From: Cryomorphaceae bacterium | Lineage (GTDB): Bacteria > Bacteroidota > Bacteroidia > Flavobacteriales > Schleiferiaceae | Reading direction: 5' to 3' | NCBI GenBank assembly: GCA_013205365.1 | Contig: JABMNC010000028.1 | Coordinates: 1 to 6,274, forward strand | Length of the DNA stretch: 6,274 bases | Shown here: piece after piece, positions 1 through 5,302 of the stretch | Position numbering within the stretch: position 1 is the first letter of the stretch | Layout: each line of letters begins with the position of its first letter | Made by a program: the position numbers and the translations under genes | Notes under the pieces: generated by a model | Database searches by the model: none | Told to the model about the DNA's origin: nothing | What the model saw: only the letters and a program-made list of their open reading frames with translations

Positions 1-883
1 CTGACCAAATCGGGCTACCCCCGGAATGCACCTCGAGGGAGTAGGTTCCGCTTGATTTTGGCCATGCTTGCTTGAGCTTCCAGCCTGGTGCAGGCTGGCT
101 TGGGCTGGGATGAATGTGAAATCCTCGAATGCCTTGCTGGCTATGCAAGTCAAGGGCAAGTCCAGCGTCTGCGCCGCGCTGAACGTCAAAACTCCATTGC
201 TGCAGCGACCAAATGCTGCGCAGGCTGTCTGAAACCTCTACCTCAAAGCCTTGTTCAGGGAGGGTCAGGGCCAAATCATACCAGCTATTCACCGACGCAG
301 AGTCTGCAATTTTGCGCCATCGTCCGTCTTGCTTAGCCCATAGTTCAGGCCTCGCTCGGGGCTGGGGAATGCGGAGTCCCATAGCTACGGGGTTCATTAT
401 TTCTTCGCTTTCTCGGTCTCGCATTTCAAAATGCAGGTGAGGTCCGCCCGATGCGCCGCTGTTCCCAGATTGTGCGATTACTTGGCCTCCGACAACCGGC
501 AAGGAGCCTTTAGCAGGGTATAGGTCGAGGCGGTAGGCATTGCGCCGCTCGGCTTCTTGGAGCACGTAGGCCCATAGTTCTGGGCTGAATGACTCAAGGT
601 GCGCATACACGCTGGTATGTCCGCTCGGATGGTCCACGTAGAGAGCCCAGCCATAGCCATCGGGTCTGATGACGATGCGTCGAACCCAACCGTCGGCCAC
701 GGCATAAACGTTTTTACCGGTGACCGCGCCGGTCCTTAGATCAATTCCGCTGTGAAAGTGGTGGTTGCGCAGCTCGGCAAGCTCCCCCGAAACCGCGAGC
801 ACTCCGTCCACGGGCTGATGCACAATCTGGCCTTGTGCCCAAAAGGGCAAAAAGACTAGGATCCAAAATCGTACACTGGGCAT
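1..883 (-). CDS. Exported M23-family peptidoglycan metallopeptidase, N-terminal part (C-terminus beyond window edge)
   Basis: Seen: reading leftward from an ATG at 883, 294 codons stay open to the window edge, so the C-terminus is missing. Residues 1-18 form a signal peptide (hydrophobic FWILVFLPFWAQG, likely cleaved after G18). The LytM/M23 zinc endopeptidase core follows: HFHSGID (H44, D48), YAHL (H95) and GGPHLHFE (H149, H151). H44, D48 and H151 would bind zinc; H95 and H149 are the usual catalytic pair. Known: this family cuts peptide cross-bridges of peptidoglycan in the periplasm, and long versions of roughly 550 residues with an extra C-terminal region are common in Bacteroidota. The part after about residue 165 is not recognisable to me. 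Inferred: a cell-wall hydrolase for growth or division, which suits the divergent zapA unit. All core residues are intact, so it is probably active. The start is supported by the signal peptide directly after it. Confidence 0.93.
   Translation of the reverse strand, partial: MPSVRFWILVFLPFWAQGQIVHQPVDGVLAVSGELAELRNHHFHSGIDLRTGAVTGKNVYAVADGWVRRIVIRPDGYGWALYVDHPSGHTSVYAHLESFSPELWAYVLQEAERRNAYRLDLYPAKGSLPVVGGQVIAQSGNSGASGGPHLHFEMRDRESEEIMNPVAMGLRIPQPRARPELWAKQDGRWRKIADSASVNSWYDLALTLPEQGFEVEVSDSLRSIWSLQQWSFDVQRGADAGLALDLHSQQGIRGFHIHPSPSQPAPGWKLKQAWPKSSGTYSLEVHSGGSPIWS
80..98. repeat. GC-rich perfect inverted repeat inside the M23 gene
   Basis: CCAGCCTG (80-87) and CAGGCTGG (91-98) are exact reverse complements with a three-base loop. 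The stem lies within coding sequence for SQPAPGW and is not followed by a T-run on either strand, so it is not a typical terminator. It is probably a by-product of codon choice, though it could slow the polymerase or ribosome. Confidence 0.6.
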
Positions 884-887
884 GGCT

Positions 888-895
888 CCAAGATA
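888..895 (-). promoter_or_regulatory. Candidate -7 box for the M23 gene
   Basis: Read on the minus strand the sequence is TATCTTGG, one mismatch from the Bacteroidota -7 consensus TAnnTTTG, and it ends four bases before the ATG at 883. No convincing TTG -33 element was found at normal spacing. If it works, transcription would begin at or next to the start codon. A GGAG overlaps the end of the box but lies too close to the ATG to act as a normal ribosome binding site. Confidence 0.3.
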
Positions 896-916
896 GAAAT
901 TCCCGTGCCAAACTGC

Positions 917-924
917 TACCTTTG
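917..924 (+). promoter_or_regulatory. Candidate -7 box for the coiled-coil/zapA unit
   Basis: TACCTTTG matches the Bacteroidota -7 consensus TAnnTTTG fully and lies in the 45-base gap between two divergent genes, where a promoter must exist. It ends four bases before the ATG at 929, so the transcript would start very near or at the initiation codon. No clear TTG -33 element is present 17-23 bases upstream, which lowers confidence. Confidence 0.45.
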
Positions 925-928
925 ATTC

Positions 929-1219
929 ATGACGGATTCTAGCGATCGCATTAGTGTCATTCAATCGCAGGTTCACGATTTGATTGAGAAGTACCGGCTT
1001 GCCGTGGTTGAGCTTGAGCAGCAGGCTCAGGTACTCGCCGAATCGGCCCAAGCGGCCAAAGATTTGCAGCAAAGGGTCAGCACCTTGCGAAGCGAGAACG
1101 AAGAGCTTCGACTAATGCTAACGTTTAACGGAGACGCTGCCGCTCGGGCTAATTTGGTCAAGCGTCTTCAAGCCTGGTCGCGAGAAATTAATCAGGCCAT
1201 TAAAAAGATTCCGCAATGA
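929..1219 (+). CDS. Small coiled-coil protein coupled to zapA (function unknown, ZapB-like by position and shape)
   Basis: Seen: 96 residues, cytoplasmic (no signal peptide or membrane segment). Residues about 8-68 are rich in E, Q, A, L and K with heptad-like spacing of hydrophobic residues (DLIEKYRLAVVELEQQAQ, then LQQRVSTLRSENEELRL), so a long alpha-helical coiled coil is likely. A basic tail follows (VKRLQAWSREINQAIKKIPQ). The stop overlaps the zapA start in ATGA at 1216-1219, which indicates translational coupling. Known: short coiled-coil genes of this type often precede zapA in Bacteroidota, and in Escherichia coli the coiled-coil ZapB binds ZapA at the division ring. Inferred: a ZapA partner or division-site factor. 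I see no clear homology to ZapB, so no symbol is given. The ATG is the first in frame and follows a TACCTTTG box. Confidence 0.85.
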   Translation: MTDSSDRISVIQSQVHDLIEKYRLAVVELEQQAQVLAESAQAAKDLQQRVSTLRSENEELRLMLTFNGDAAARANLVKRLQAWSREINQAIKKIPQ

Positions 1220-1530
1220 GTACGGACACAATACGCATCAAGGTTGCAATCGGAGGCCGAACCTATCCCTTGACGATTCCGCGCAACGAAGAAGAGCAGG
1301 TGCGCAAGGCCGTAGCCCTCCTACAGACTACGGTGGGTCGTTTTGAAGAACGCTATGCCGTGGGCGATAAACAGGATGCTCTTGCTATGGCCGCGCTTCA
1401 GATGGCTAATCAGGTGGCAAGCCTTCAGGCGGCCCCGGCGGCAGCTCTTGACGCCAAAGAAGACCTTCGCCTCAAGCAAATACAAGCACAGTTGGATGCC
1501 GTTCTTGGCACCCTTCGCACTTCTTTATAA
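1216..1530 (+). CDS. zapA: Cell division protein ZapA
   Basis: Seen: 104 residues, a normal ZapA length. The N-terminal half has the family pattern of a small alpha/beta head (IRIKVAIGGRTYPLTIP, then EEEQVRKAVALLQ). A long helix follows from about residue 40, including DALAMAALQMANQVASLQ, with an Ala-rich stretch near 70-80 and a charged C-terminal helix for dimer and tetramer formation. Known: ZapA binds and cross-links FtsZ protofilaments at midcell in the cytoplasm. The start overlaps the preceding coiled-coil gene by ATGA, so the two are probably made together. The gene ends at TAA 1528-1530, inside a palindrome that also contains the stop of the convergent HAD gene. In many Bacteroidota I would expect rny (RNase Y) and often a 6S RNA after zapA; here the opposing gene follows immediately. 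Confidence 0.92.
   Translation: MSTDTIRIKVAIGGRTYPLTIPRNEEEQVRKAVALLQTTVGRFEERYAVGDKQDALAMAALQMANQVASLQAAPAAALDAKEDLRLKQIQAQLDAVLGTLRTSL
1525..1530. other. TTATAA palindrome giving both convergent stop codons
   Basis: TTATAA supplies TAA for zapA on the plus strand (1528-1530) and TAA for the HAD gene on the minus strand (1525-1527), so the two genes overlap by six bases tail to tail. There is no spacer and no clear hairpin plus T-run, so transcripts from each side probably run into the opposing gene. Confidence 0.9.
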
Positions 1531-2121
1531 GGGACTTAGGTCGATTATTTTGGGCGAAATGGCATTGCGCATTGCCCAGTAAGCCTGGTAGTTTGCAGAC
1601 CAGGAGCGGCGGTCTGCTACGGCGCCCTCCAGCCATCCCTGTTCCTTGAGGTAGGCTTCGCAAAATTGTCGAATGGGGGAATCCGTGGGAATCCAGTCGT
1701 CTACCAATCCTTCGCGGGCTGCGATGTCTTGTATGGCTTGGGTCGCCGGCCACTGGACCATAGCGCGTCGGCCTACCTTGGCGGCAAGCGCGAGGTCAAG
1801 AACGTCGTCAAAAACGAATCCCCAGTCCGCTGCCTTAATACCCCAGGCTTGTTCAAGAATTGGGATGGCCTTGGTTTTGTCGCGGGCGTAGAACAAGAAA
1901 TGGTCGAAGTGCTCGCGCTGCGCTACGTATTCTGCGGTTGGGTTTCGCTCCCCAGTGATTAGGGCTATCCTCAGGACTTCTCCGGTTTGGTCGAAGTGGG
2001 CAAACCGCAGAAGATTAAGGCCCATGGTATCGTGCTCACTAAAGTCGGACTGGCCGTCTTGCCTCTTGCGGCCGTTGGTCCAAACGCCGTCCCAATCCAG
2101 TGCTAAGCCCCGAATTTTCAC
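1525..2121 (-). CDS. KdsC-like HAD-superfamily phosphatase (sugar-phosphate type)
   Basis: Seen: 198 residues, soluble. HAD motifs are in order: motif I DWDGVWTNG (nucleophile D9, acid/base D11), motif II LITGERN (T56), motif III DKTKA (K82), motif IV FVFDDVLDLALA (D105, D106). There is no large cap insertion, and the tail RQFCEAYLKEQGWLE (151-165) resembles the KdsC ending, so this is the small tetrameric KdsC/YrbI type. Known: KdsC removes phosphate from KDO 8-phosphate; relatives act on sialic acid-like 9-phosphates and other sugar phosphates. The start is GTG at 2121: an in-frame stop lies upstream, no other start codon intervenes, and the next Met (33) would lose motif I. It begins two bases after the stop of the transaldolase-CBS gene, so they are co-transcribed. 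Oddities: FDD replaces the usual GDD, and a roughly 30-residue Trp-rich tail extends past the family end. The exact substrate is unknown. Confidence 0.85.
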   Translation of the reverse strand: MKIRGLALDWDGVWTNGRKRQDGQSDFSEHDTMGLNLLRFAHFDQTGEVLRIALITGERNPTAEYVAQREHFDHFLFYARDKTKAIPILEQAWGIKAADWGFVFDDVLDLALAAKVGRRAMVQWPATQAIQDIAAREGLVDDWIPTDSPIRQFCEAYLKEQGWLEGAVADRRSWSANYQAYWAMRNAISPKIIDLSPL

Positions 2122-2123
2122 GC

Positions 2124-3134
2124 TTAATTCAGGTCTTGTATGTCAATCAATCCTAGCGCATTACCATTATCATCTTCTACTAGAAGTTGATCGACCTTGG
2201 TTTCGGTGAAACGGCTAAAGGCCTCCTGCAACATTGCCGACCCCGAGATGGCCAAGGGTGGGCGCAGGGCATGCATGCTTCTGATCGAGGAATTCGTGTC
2301 GAGGTTGCTGGTATGCTCCATGAGCCTGCGAAGGTCTCCGTCGGTGAAAAGACCGATTGCGCGCTGGTTTTCTGCCAGAACCACGGCTCCGAGTCCGCTT
2401 AAGGTCATGGCTACCAGGGCCTCGCGCAGGGGCGAGTCGGGCGAAACGATGGGCTGATTGGGCCGCAAAACCTGCTCCACGCGAACCGTCATGCGCCGGT
2501 GGTCTTCGTCAAACTGCGCTGAGCCCAGTGAGGTGAGGTGGTTGTTGGGAAGCTGCTGCACTACCGACCAAGGAACCGTTACGGCGTCAACCCCCAGGTC
2601 CATGGCATTGCGCACGTGCTCGCTGTGGCGCACCGAAGAGAACATAACCTTAGATGAGTAGGAATGCCGGTCCTTGAAGGCCACAATTGAGTCGACTAAG
2701 GCGAGCGCGTCCATGCCCTGATCCTGCAGCCGTCCCACCAAGGGGCAGACGTAGGTCGCGCCGGAGTTCATGGCCATGTAGGCCTGCTGGGGGGTGTAAA
2801 TGAGGTGCACGTTTGTCATGATTCCGTCCTTGGTCAGGCGCGCGCAGGCCTCAAGGCCATGCAGCGAAACGGGAATCTTGAATACCGTAGTTTCGTGATT
2901 CAGGCCAAGACCCAGGAGGCGATTGGCCTCATTAACAATCTCTAGCGCGGAGTTGCCTAGGGCCTCGATTTGAATAATCGGAACCTGTTTTGCGGTCTCG
3001 AGCAGCCAATGGTCCACATTGGTAATGCCCTGTCTCTTCAGGAAGGTCGGCGTGGTGGTAAGTCCGTGAAAAATACCGAGCTGAAATGCCGCAGAAATTT
3101 CTGAAGGGTTGGCGGAGTCAAGATACAGTTCCAT
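2124..3134 (-). CDS. Transaldolase/FSA-type barrel fused to a KpsF/KdsD-like CBS pair
   Basis: Seen: 336 residues. Residues 1-214 resemble the small transaldolase (TalC)/fructose-6-phosphate aldolase family: MELYLDSAN (D6), GLTTTPTF (26-31), E57, Schiff-base lysine K86 in VFKIPVS, TNVHL (107-111) and PLVGRLQDQG (R135). Residues about 218-336 are two CBS motifs, with GLFTDGDLRRL (261-271) and an ending GLIDIQDLN very like the CBS tail of arabinose-5-phosphate isomerases. Known: the barrel forms an enzyme-bound imine with ketose donors; CBS pairs bind nucleotides or sugar nucleotides and regulate. Inferred: a ligand-controlled aldolase or transaldolase in a sugar-phosphate route shared with the downstream KdsC-like gene. 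Start at 3134 was chosen because MELYLDSAN aligns with the family's first strand; the frame stays open upstream to 3425 but there runs antisense to accC. Several active-site positions differ from TalB/FSA, so the reaction is uncertain. Confidence 0.87.
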   Translation of the reverse strand: MELYLDSANPSEISAAFQLGIFHGLTTTPTFLKRQGITNVDHWLLETAKQVPIIQIEALGNSALEIVNEANRLLGLGLNHETTVFKIPVSLHGLEACARLTKDGIMTNVHLIYTPQQAYMAMNSGATYVCPLVGRLQDQGMDALALVDSIVAFKDRHSYSSKVMFSSVRHSEHVRNAMDLGVDAVTVPWSVVQQLPNNHLTSLGSAQFDEDHRRMTVRVEQVLRPNQPIVSPDSPLREALVAMTLSGLGAVVLAENQRAIGLFTDGDLRRLMEHTSNLDTNSSIRSMHALRPPLAISGSAMLQEAFSRFTETKVDQLLVEDDNGNALGLIDIQDLN

Positions 3135-3138
3135 AGGG

Positions 3139-3146
3139 CCAAAGTA
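3139..3146 (-). promoter_or_regulatory. Candidate -7 box for the transaldolase-CBS/HAD unit
   Basis: On the minus strand the sequence reads TACTTTGG, one mismatch from TAnnTTTG, and ends exactly four bases before the ATG at 3134. This is the same spacing as at 888-895 and 917-924. It overlaps the left arm of the inverted repeat, so the repeat arm could be the promoter box itself. No -33 TTG at normal distance was seen. Confidence 0.3.
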
Positions 3147-3167
3147 CGAAGCCCTGTGCGTACTTTG
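3140..3167. promoter_or_regulatory. Inverted repeat in divergent promoter region (candidate operator or paired promoter boxes)
   Basis: CAAAGTACG at 3140-3148 and its exact reverse complement CGTACTTTG at 3159-3167 are separated by ten bases. Arm starts are 19 bases apart, close to two helical turns, which suits a dimeric regulator binding one face. The site lies inside the 57-base gap between the divergent transaldolase-CBS and accC genes. Each arm also contains TACTTTG, similar to the Bacteroidota -7 box and pointing outward toward its own gene, so the symmetry may instead reflect two divergent promoters. Confidence 0.5.
3161..3167 (+). promoter_or_regulatory. Candidate -7 box for the accC unit
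   Basis: TACTTTG resembles TAnnTTTG with one base missing from the spacer. It would leave a leader of about 20 bases before the accC ATG at 3192. It forms most of the right arm of the inverted repeat. No Shine-Dalgarno-like sequence precedes the ATG, as is common in this phylum. Confidence 0.25.
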
Positions 3168-3191
3168 CAGGCAAAAGCCATCGTTTAGACA

Positions 3192-4658
3192 ATGAAAAAG
3201 CTCTTGGTTGCAAACCGCGGCGAAATCGCCATAAGGGTGATGCGCAGCGCTCGCCAGATGGGAATCCAAACCGTTGCCATTTATTCGGAGGCGGACCGGG
3301 GCTCCGCCCACGCAGATTTTGCCGATGAGGCCTACCTGGTTGGCCCCGCTCCGAGCGCTCAGAGCTACCTCAATGCCGACGCCATTTTGGCGGTTTGTAA
3401 GGCCTCTGGAGCGGATGCAGTGCACCCTGGCTATGGATTTTTGAGCGAAAATGCCCGCTTTGCAGAGCAGGTTGAGTCTGCGGGCCTCGCATGGATTGGG
3501 CCGCCCCCCTCGGCAATTCGGGTCATGGGCGACAAGCTTTCTGCCAAGGCAGCGGCGGCGGAATTCGGCGTTCCCTTAGTTATGGGCAGCGACGGAGCCT
3601 CCCCAACGGCAGCAGAGGCCCAAGCGGTAGCAGACCAAATTGGATACCCGGTAATGCTCAAAGCCTCCGCGGGGGGAGGCGGCAAAGGCATGCGGATGGT
3701 TCACTCTTCGTCAGAGGTACAAGAAGCCTTTGAAAACGCTGCTTCAGAGGCCCTAAAGTCCTTTGGCAACGGCGAGGTCTTTGTAGAAAAGTTTGTGGCT
3801 TCCCCGCGCCATATTGAGATTCAGGTGCTGTCGGACCAGTTTGGCAATCATTTGCATCTTTTTGAGCGGGAGTGCTCGGTGCAAAGGCGCCATCAAAAAG
3901 TAGTAGAGGAGGCCCCAAGCACAGTTCTGACCCCCGAACTTCGCTCGGCGATGGGGGAGGCGGCCGTCAAGGCGGCCAAGAGCTGTGGCTATGTAGGAGC
4001 CGGTACCGTGGAATTCATTTTTGATGCAAACGGTGCTTTTTATTTTTTAGAAATGAACACGCGGCTTCAGGTCGAGCATCCAGTGACCGAGGAGGTCACG
4101 GGCTTGGACCTCGTCGAAGAACAGATTCGCATTGCCCGCGGCGAAGCGCTGCGCTATCGCCAAGAGGACATCAAGCTAAAGGGTCACGCCATAGAGCTCC
4201 GCGTGTATGCAGAAGACGTGAGTAGCAATTTTGTGCCCGATACGGGGACCCTGGAGGTTTACCGCAGGCCCTACGGCGAAGGCATCCGCGTAGACGACGG
4301 GGTGCGCGAGGGGCAGGAGGTTTCGGTCTACTACGACCCCATGCTGGCTAAACTGATCGCTTGGGGTCCAGACCGTGAAACGGCTCGACTGCGCCTGATC
4401 AAGGCTATAGATTCCTATGCCGTTGTAGGGGTCAAAACCACCTTGCGGTTTGGTCGCTTTGTCTTAGAGCATCCTGACTTTATTAGCGGACGCTTTGATA
4501 CGGGTTTTGTGGCCAAAAACTTCAGTCCTGATGCCCTGCAGCCCCGTCCTGAGAATGCCCAATGGGCCGCTGCTTTGGCGGAATCCTACCGCCCCGAGGC
4601 TTTGGAGAATCAAGATCTGCCCCCGGTAAGTCGATGGAAAGCACGGTACAACCTATGA
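3192..4658 (+). CDS. accC: Biotin carboxylase subunit of an acyl-CoA carboxylase
   Basis: Seen: 488 residues, complete. Pre-ATP-grasp domain (about 1-110) opens with KKLLVANRGEIAIRV and has HPGYGFLSEN (78-87). The ATP-grasp domain contains K115, K157, the glycine loop GGGGKG (161-166), H207, HQK (K236), E274 and EMNTRLQVEHP (E287, N289, R291, E295). The C-terminal domain contains ELRVYAED (R337) and YYDPMLAKLI. All catalytic positions of Escherichia coli AccC are matched. Known: it uses ATP and bicarbonate to carboxylate biotin on a carrier protein in the cytoplasm; the carboxyltransferase then makes malonyl-CoA or methylmalonyl-CoA. The protein is about 40 residues longer than E. coli AccC, as in acetyl/propionyl-CoA carboxylases of Bacteroidota, so the acyl-CoA substrate cannot be fixed. 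No carrier or carboxyltransferase gene is in the window. The start is set by the family N-terminus. Its stop overlaps the next gene by ATGA. Confidence 0.96.
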   Translation: MKKLLVANRGEIAIRVMRSARQMGIQTVAIYSEADRGSAHADFADEAYLVGPAPSAQSYLNADAILAVCKASGADAVHPGYGFLSENARFAEQVESAGLAWIGPPPSAIRVMGDKLSAKAAAAEFGVPLVMGSDGASPTAAEAQAVADQIGYPVMLKASAGGGGKGMRMVHSSSEVQEAFENAASEALKSFGNGEVFVEKFVASPRHIEIQVLSDQFGNHLHLFERECSVQRRHQKVVEEAPSTVLTPELRSAMGEAAVKAAKSCGYVGAGTVEFIFDANGAFYFLEMNTRLQVEHPVTEEVTGLDLVEEQIRIARGEALRYRQEDIKLKGHAIELRVYAEDVSSNFVPDTGTLEVYRRPYGEGIRVDDGVREGQEVSVYYDPMLAKLIAWGPDRETARLRLIKAIDSYAVVGVKTTLRFGRFVLEHPDFISGRFDTGFVAKNFSPDALQPRPENAQWAAALAESYRPEALENQDLPPVSRWKARYNL

Positions 4659-5302
4659 AGAGGCTGGCCTTCGTTCTGCTCTTTACTGCTCTAGGTGCCG
4701 CAAGGGCCCAGGAGGTTCAGACCAACTACAACGGTCAAAAGGGCCAGGGTTCCGTAATTGAGGGAGATACGATTCCCTGGGTTTTTCTGGACGAAATTCT
4801 GATTGTCGACAAACCCACCTTCACCGACGTGGAGGCCCGCAAGCGCTATTTGCTCCTGCGGCGCAGGGTTATGAAGGTCTACCCTTATGCCAAAGCGGCC
4901 GGCGAGCGTCTGGATTCACTCAACATGAACCTTGCCCAAGAAAAGTCCGCACGCAAAAGATCAAAATACACCAAGCGCTATCAGGAGTTTTTGGAGCAGC
5001 GCTTTGAGGCGGAGCTTCGCAAGCTTACTCGCTCAGAGGGTCAAATTTTGTGCAAACTGGTGTACCGAGAGACGGACCAGACGGTTTTTCAGCTGGTCCG
5101 CAAGTACCGCAACTGGATTACCGCAGTAGGATGGAGCGTTACCGGTTCTTGGTTTGATATCAATATTCGCAAGGAATACGATCCCGTAGGGAATCAAGAA
5201 GACGTTTTGATCGAGAAAATTCTGCGGCGCTCCTTTGCCATGGGAGACCTCAGTGAACGCATCCCGATGGACTCCAAGGGAAATCTTCAGGCTCGAAAAT
5301 GA
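4655..5302 (+). CDS. Secreted DUF4294 protein
   Basis: Seen: 215 residues. Residues 1-18 are a signal peptide (MKRLAFVLLFTALGAARA, with an A-R-A site before Q19); there is no lipobox cysteine, so it is probably released to the periplasm. After a short linker, DTIPWVFLDEILIVDKPTF (38-56) leads into a basic helix with the characteristic KVYPYAK (74-80). Then come a strongly charged helical segment (about 93-123), LTRSEGQILCKLVYRET (124-140) and RKYRNWITAVGW. This pattern matches DUF4294, a family I know only from Bacteroidota and of unknown function. It starts at an ATG overlapping the accC stop (ATGA) and ends by overlapping the bshC start (ATGA), so it is co-translated with both. The frame extends upstream of 4655 inside accC, but the signal peptide fixes this start. 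No function can be stated. Confidence 0.88.
   Translation: MKRLAFVLLFTALGAARAQEVQTNYNGQKGQGSVIEGDTIPWVFLDEILIVDKPTFTDVEARKRYLLLRRRVMKVYPYAKAAGERLDSLNMNLAQEKSARKRSKYTKRYQEFLEQRFEAELRKLTRSEGQILCKLVYRETDQTVFQLVRKYRNWITAVGWSVTGSWFDINIRKEYDPVGNQEDVLIEKILRRSFAMGDLSERIPMDSKGNLQARK

Noticed and set aside
88..440. Two overlapping plus-strand open frames
   Set aside because: They lie opposite the M23 peptidase gene, resemble no family, and the minus-strand frame holds all the expected motifs and stays open across the region.
717..733. Imperfect ACCGG...CCGGT inverted pair in the M23 gene
   Set aside because: Only five-base arms in GC-rich coding DNA, expected by chance.
1505..1560. Possible bidirectional terminator between zapA and the HAD gene
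   Set aside because: No convincing hairpin with flanking T-runs was found around the shared TTATAA.
1666..2661. Several plus-strand open frames of 67-98 codons opposite the HAD and transaldolase-CBS genes
   Set aside because: Composition is typical of antisense shadows (rich in S, R, C, W), with no motifs and no start signals.
3135..3425. Open minus-strand frame extending the transaldolase-CBS gene by 97 codons at its N-terminus
   Set aside because: It runs antisense through the accC start and gives low-complexity, unfamiliar sequence, while MELYLDSAN at 3134 matches the family's true N-terminus.
3491..3918. Open frames in other phases within accC
   Set aside because: The region encodes the conserved ATP-grasp domain on the plus strand; the alternatives are GC-driven shadows.
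4562..4654. Upstream in-frame extension of the DUF4294 gene inside accC
   Set aside because: It would bury the signal peptide that begins at 4655, and it lies wholly in accC coding sequence.
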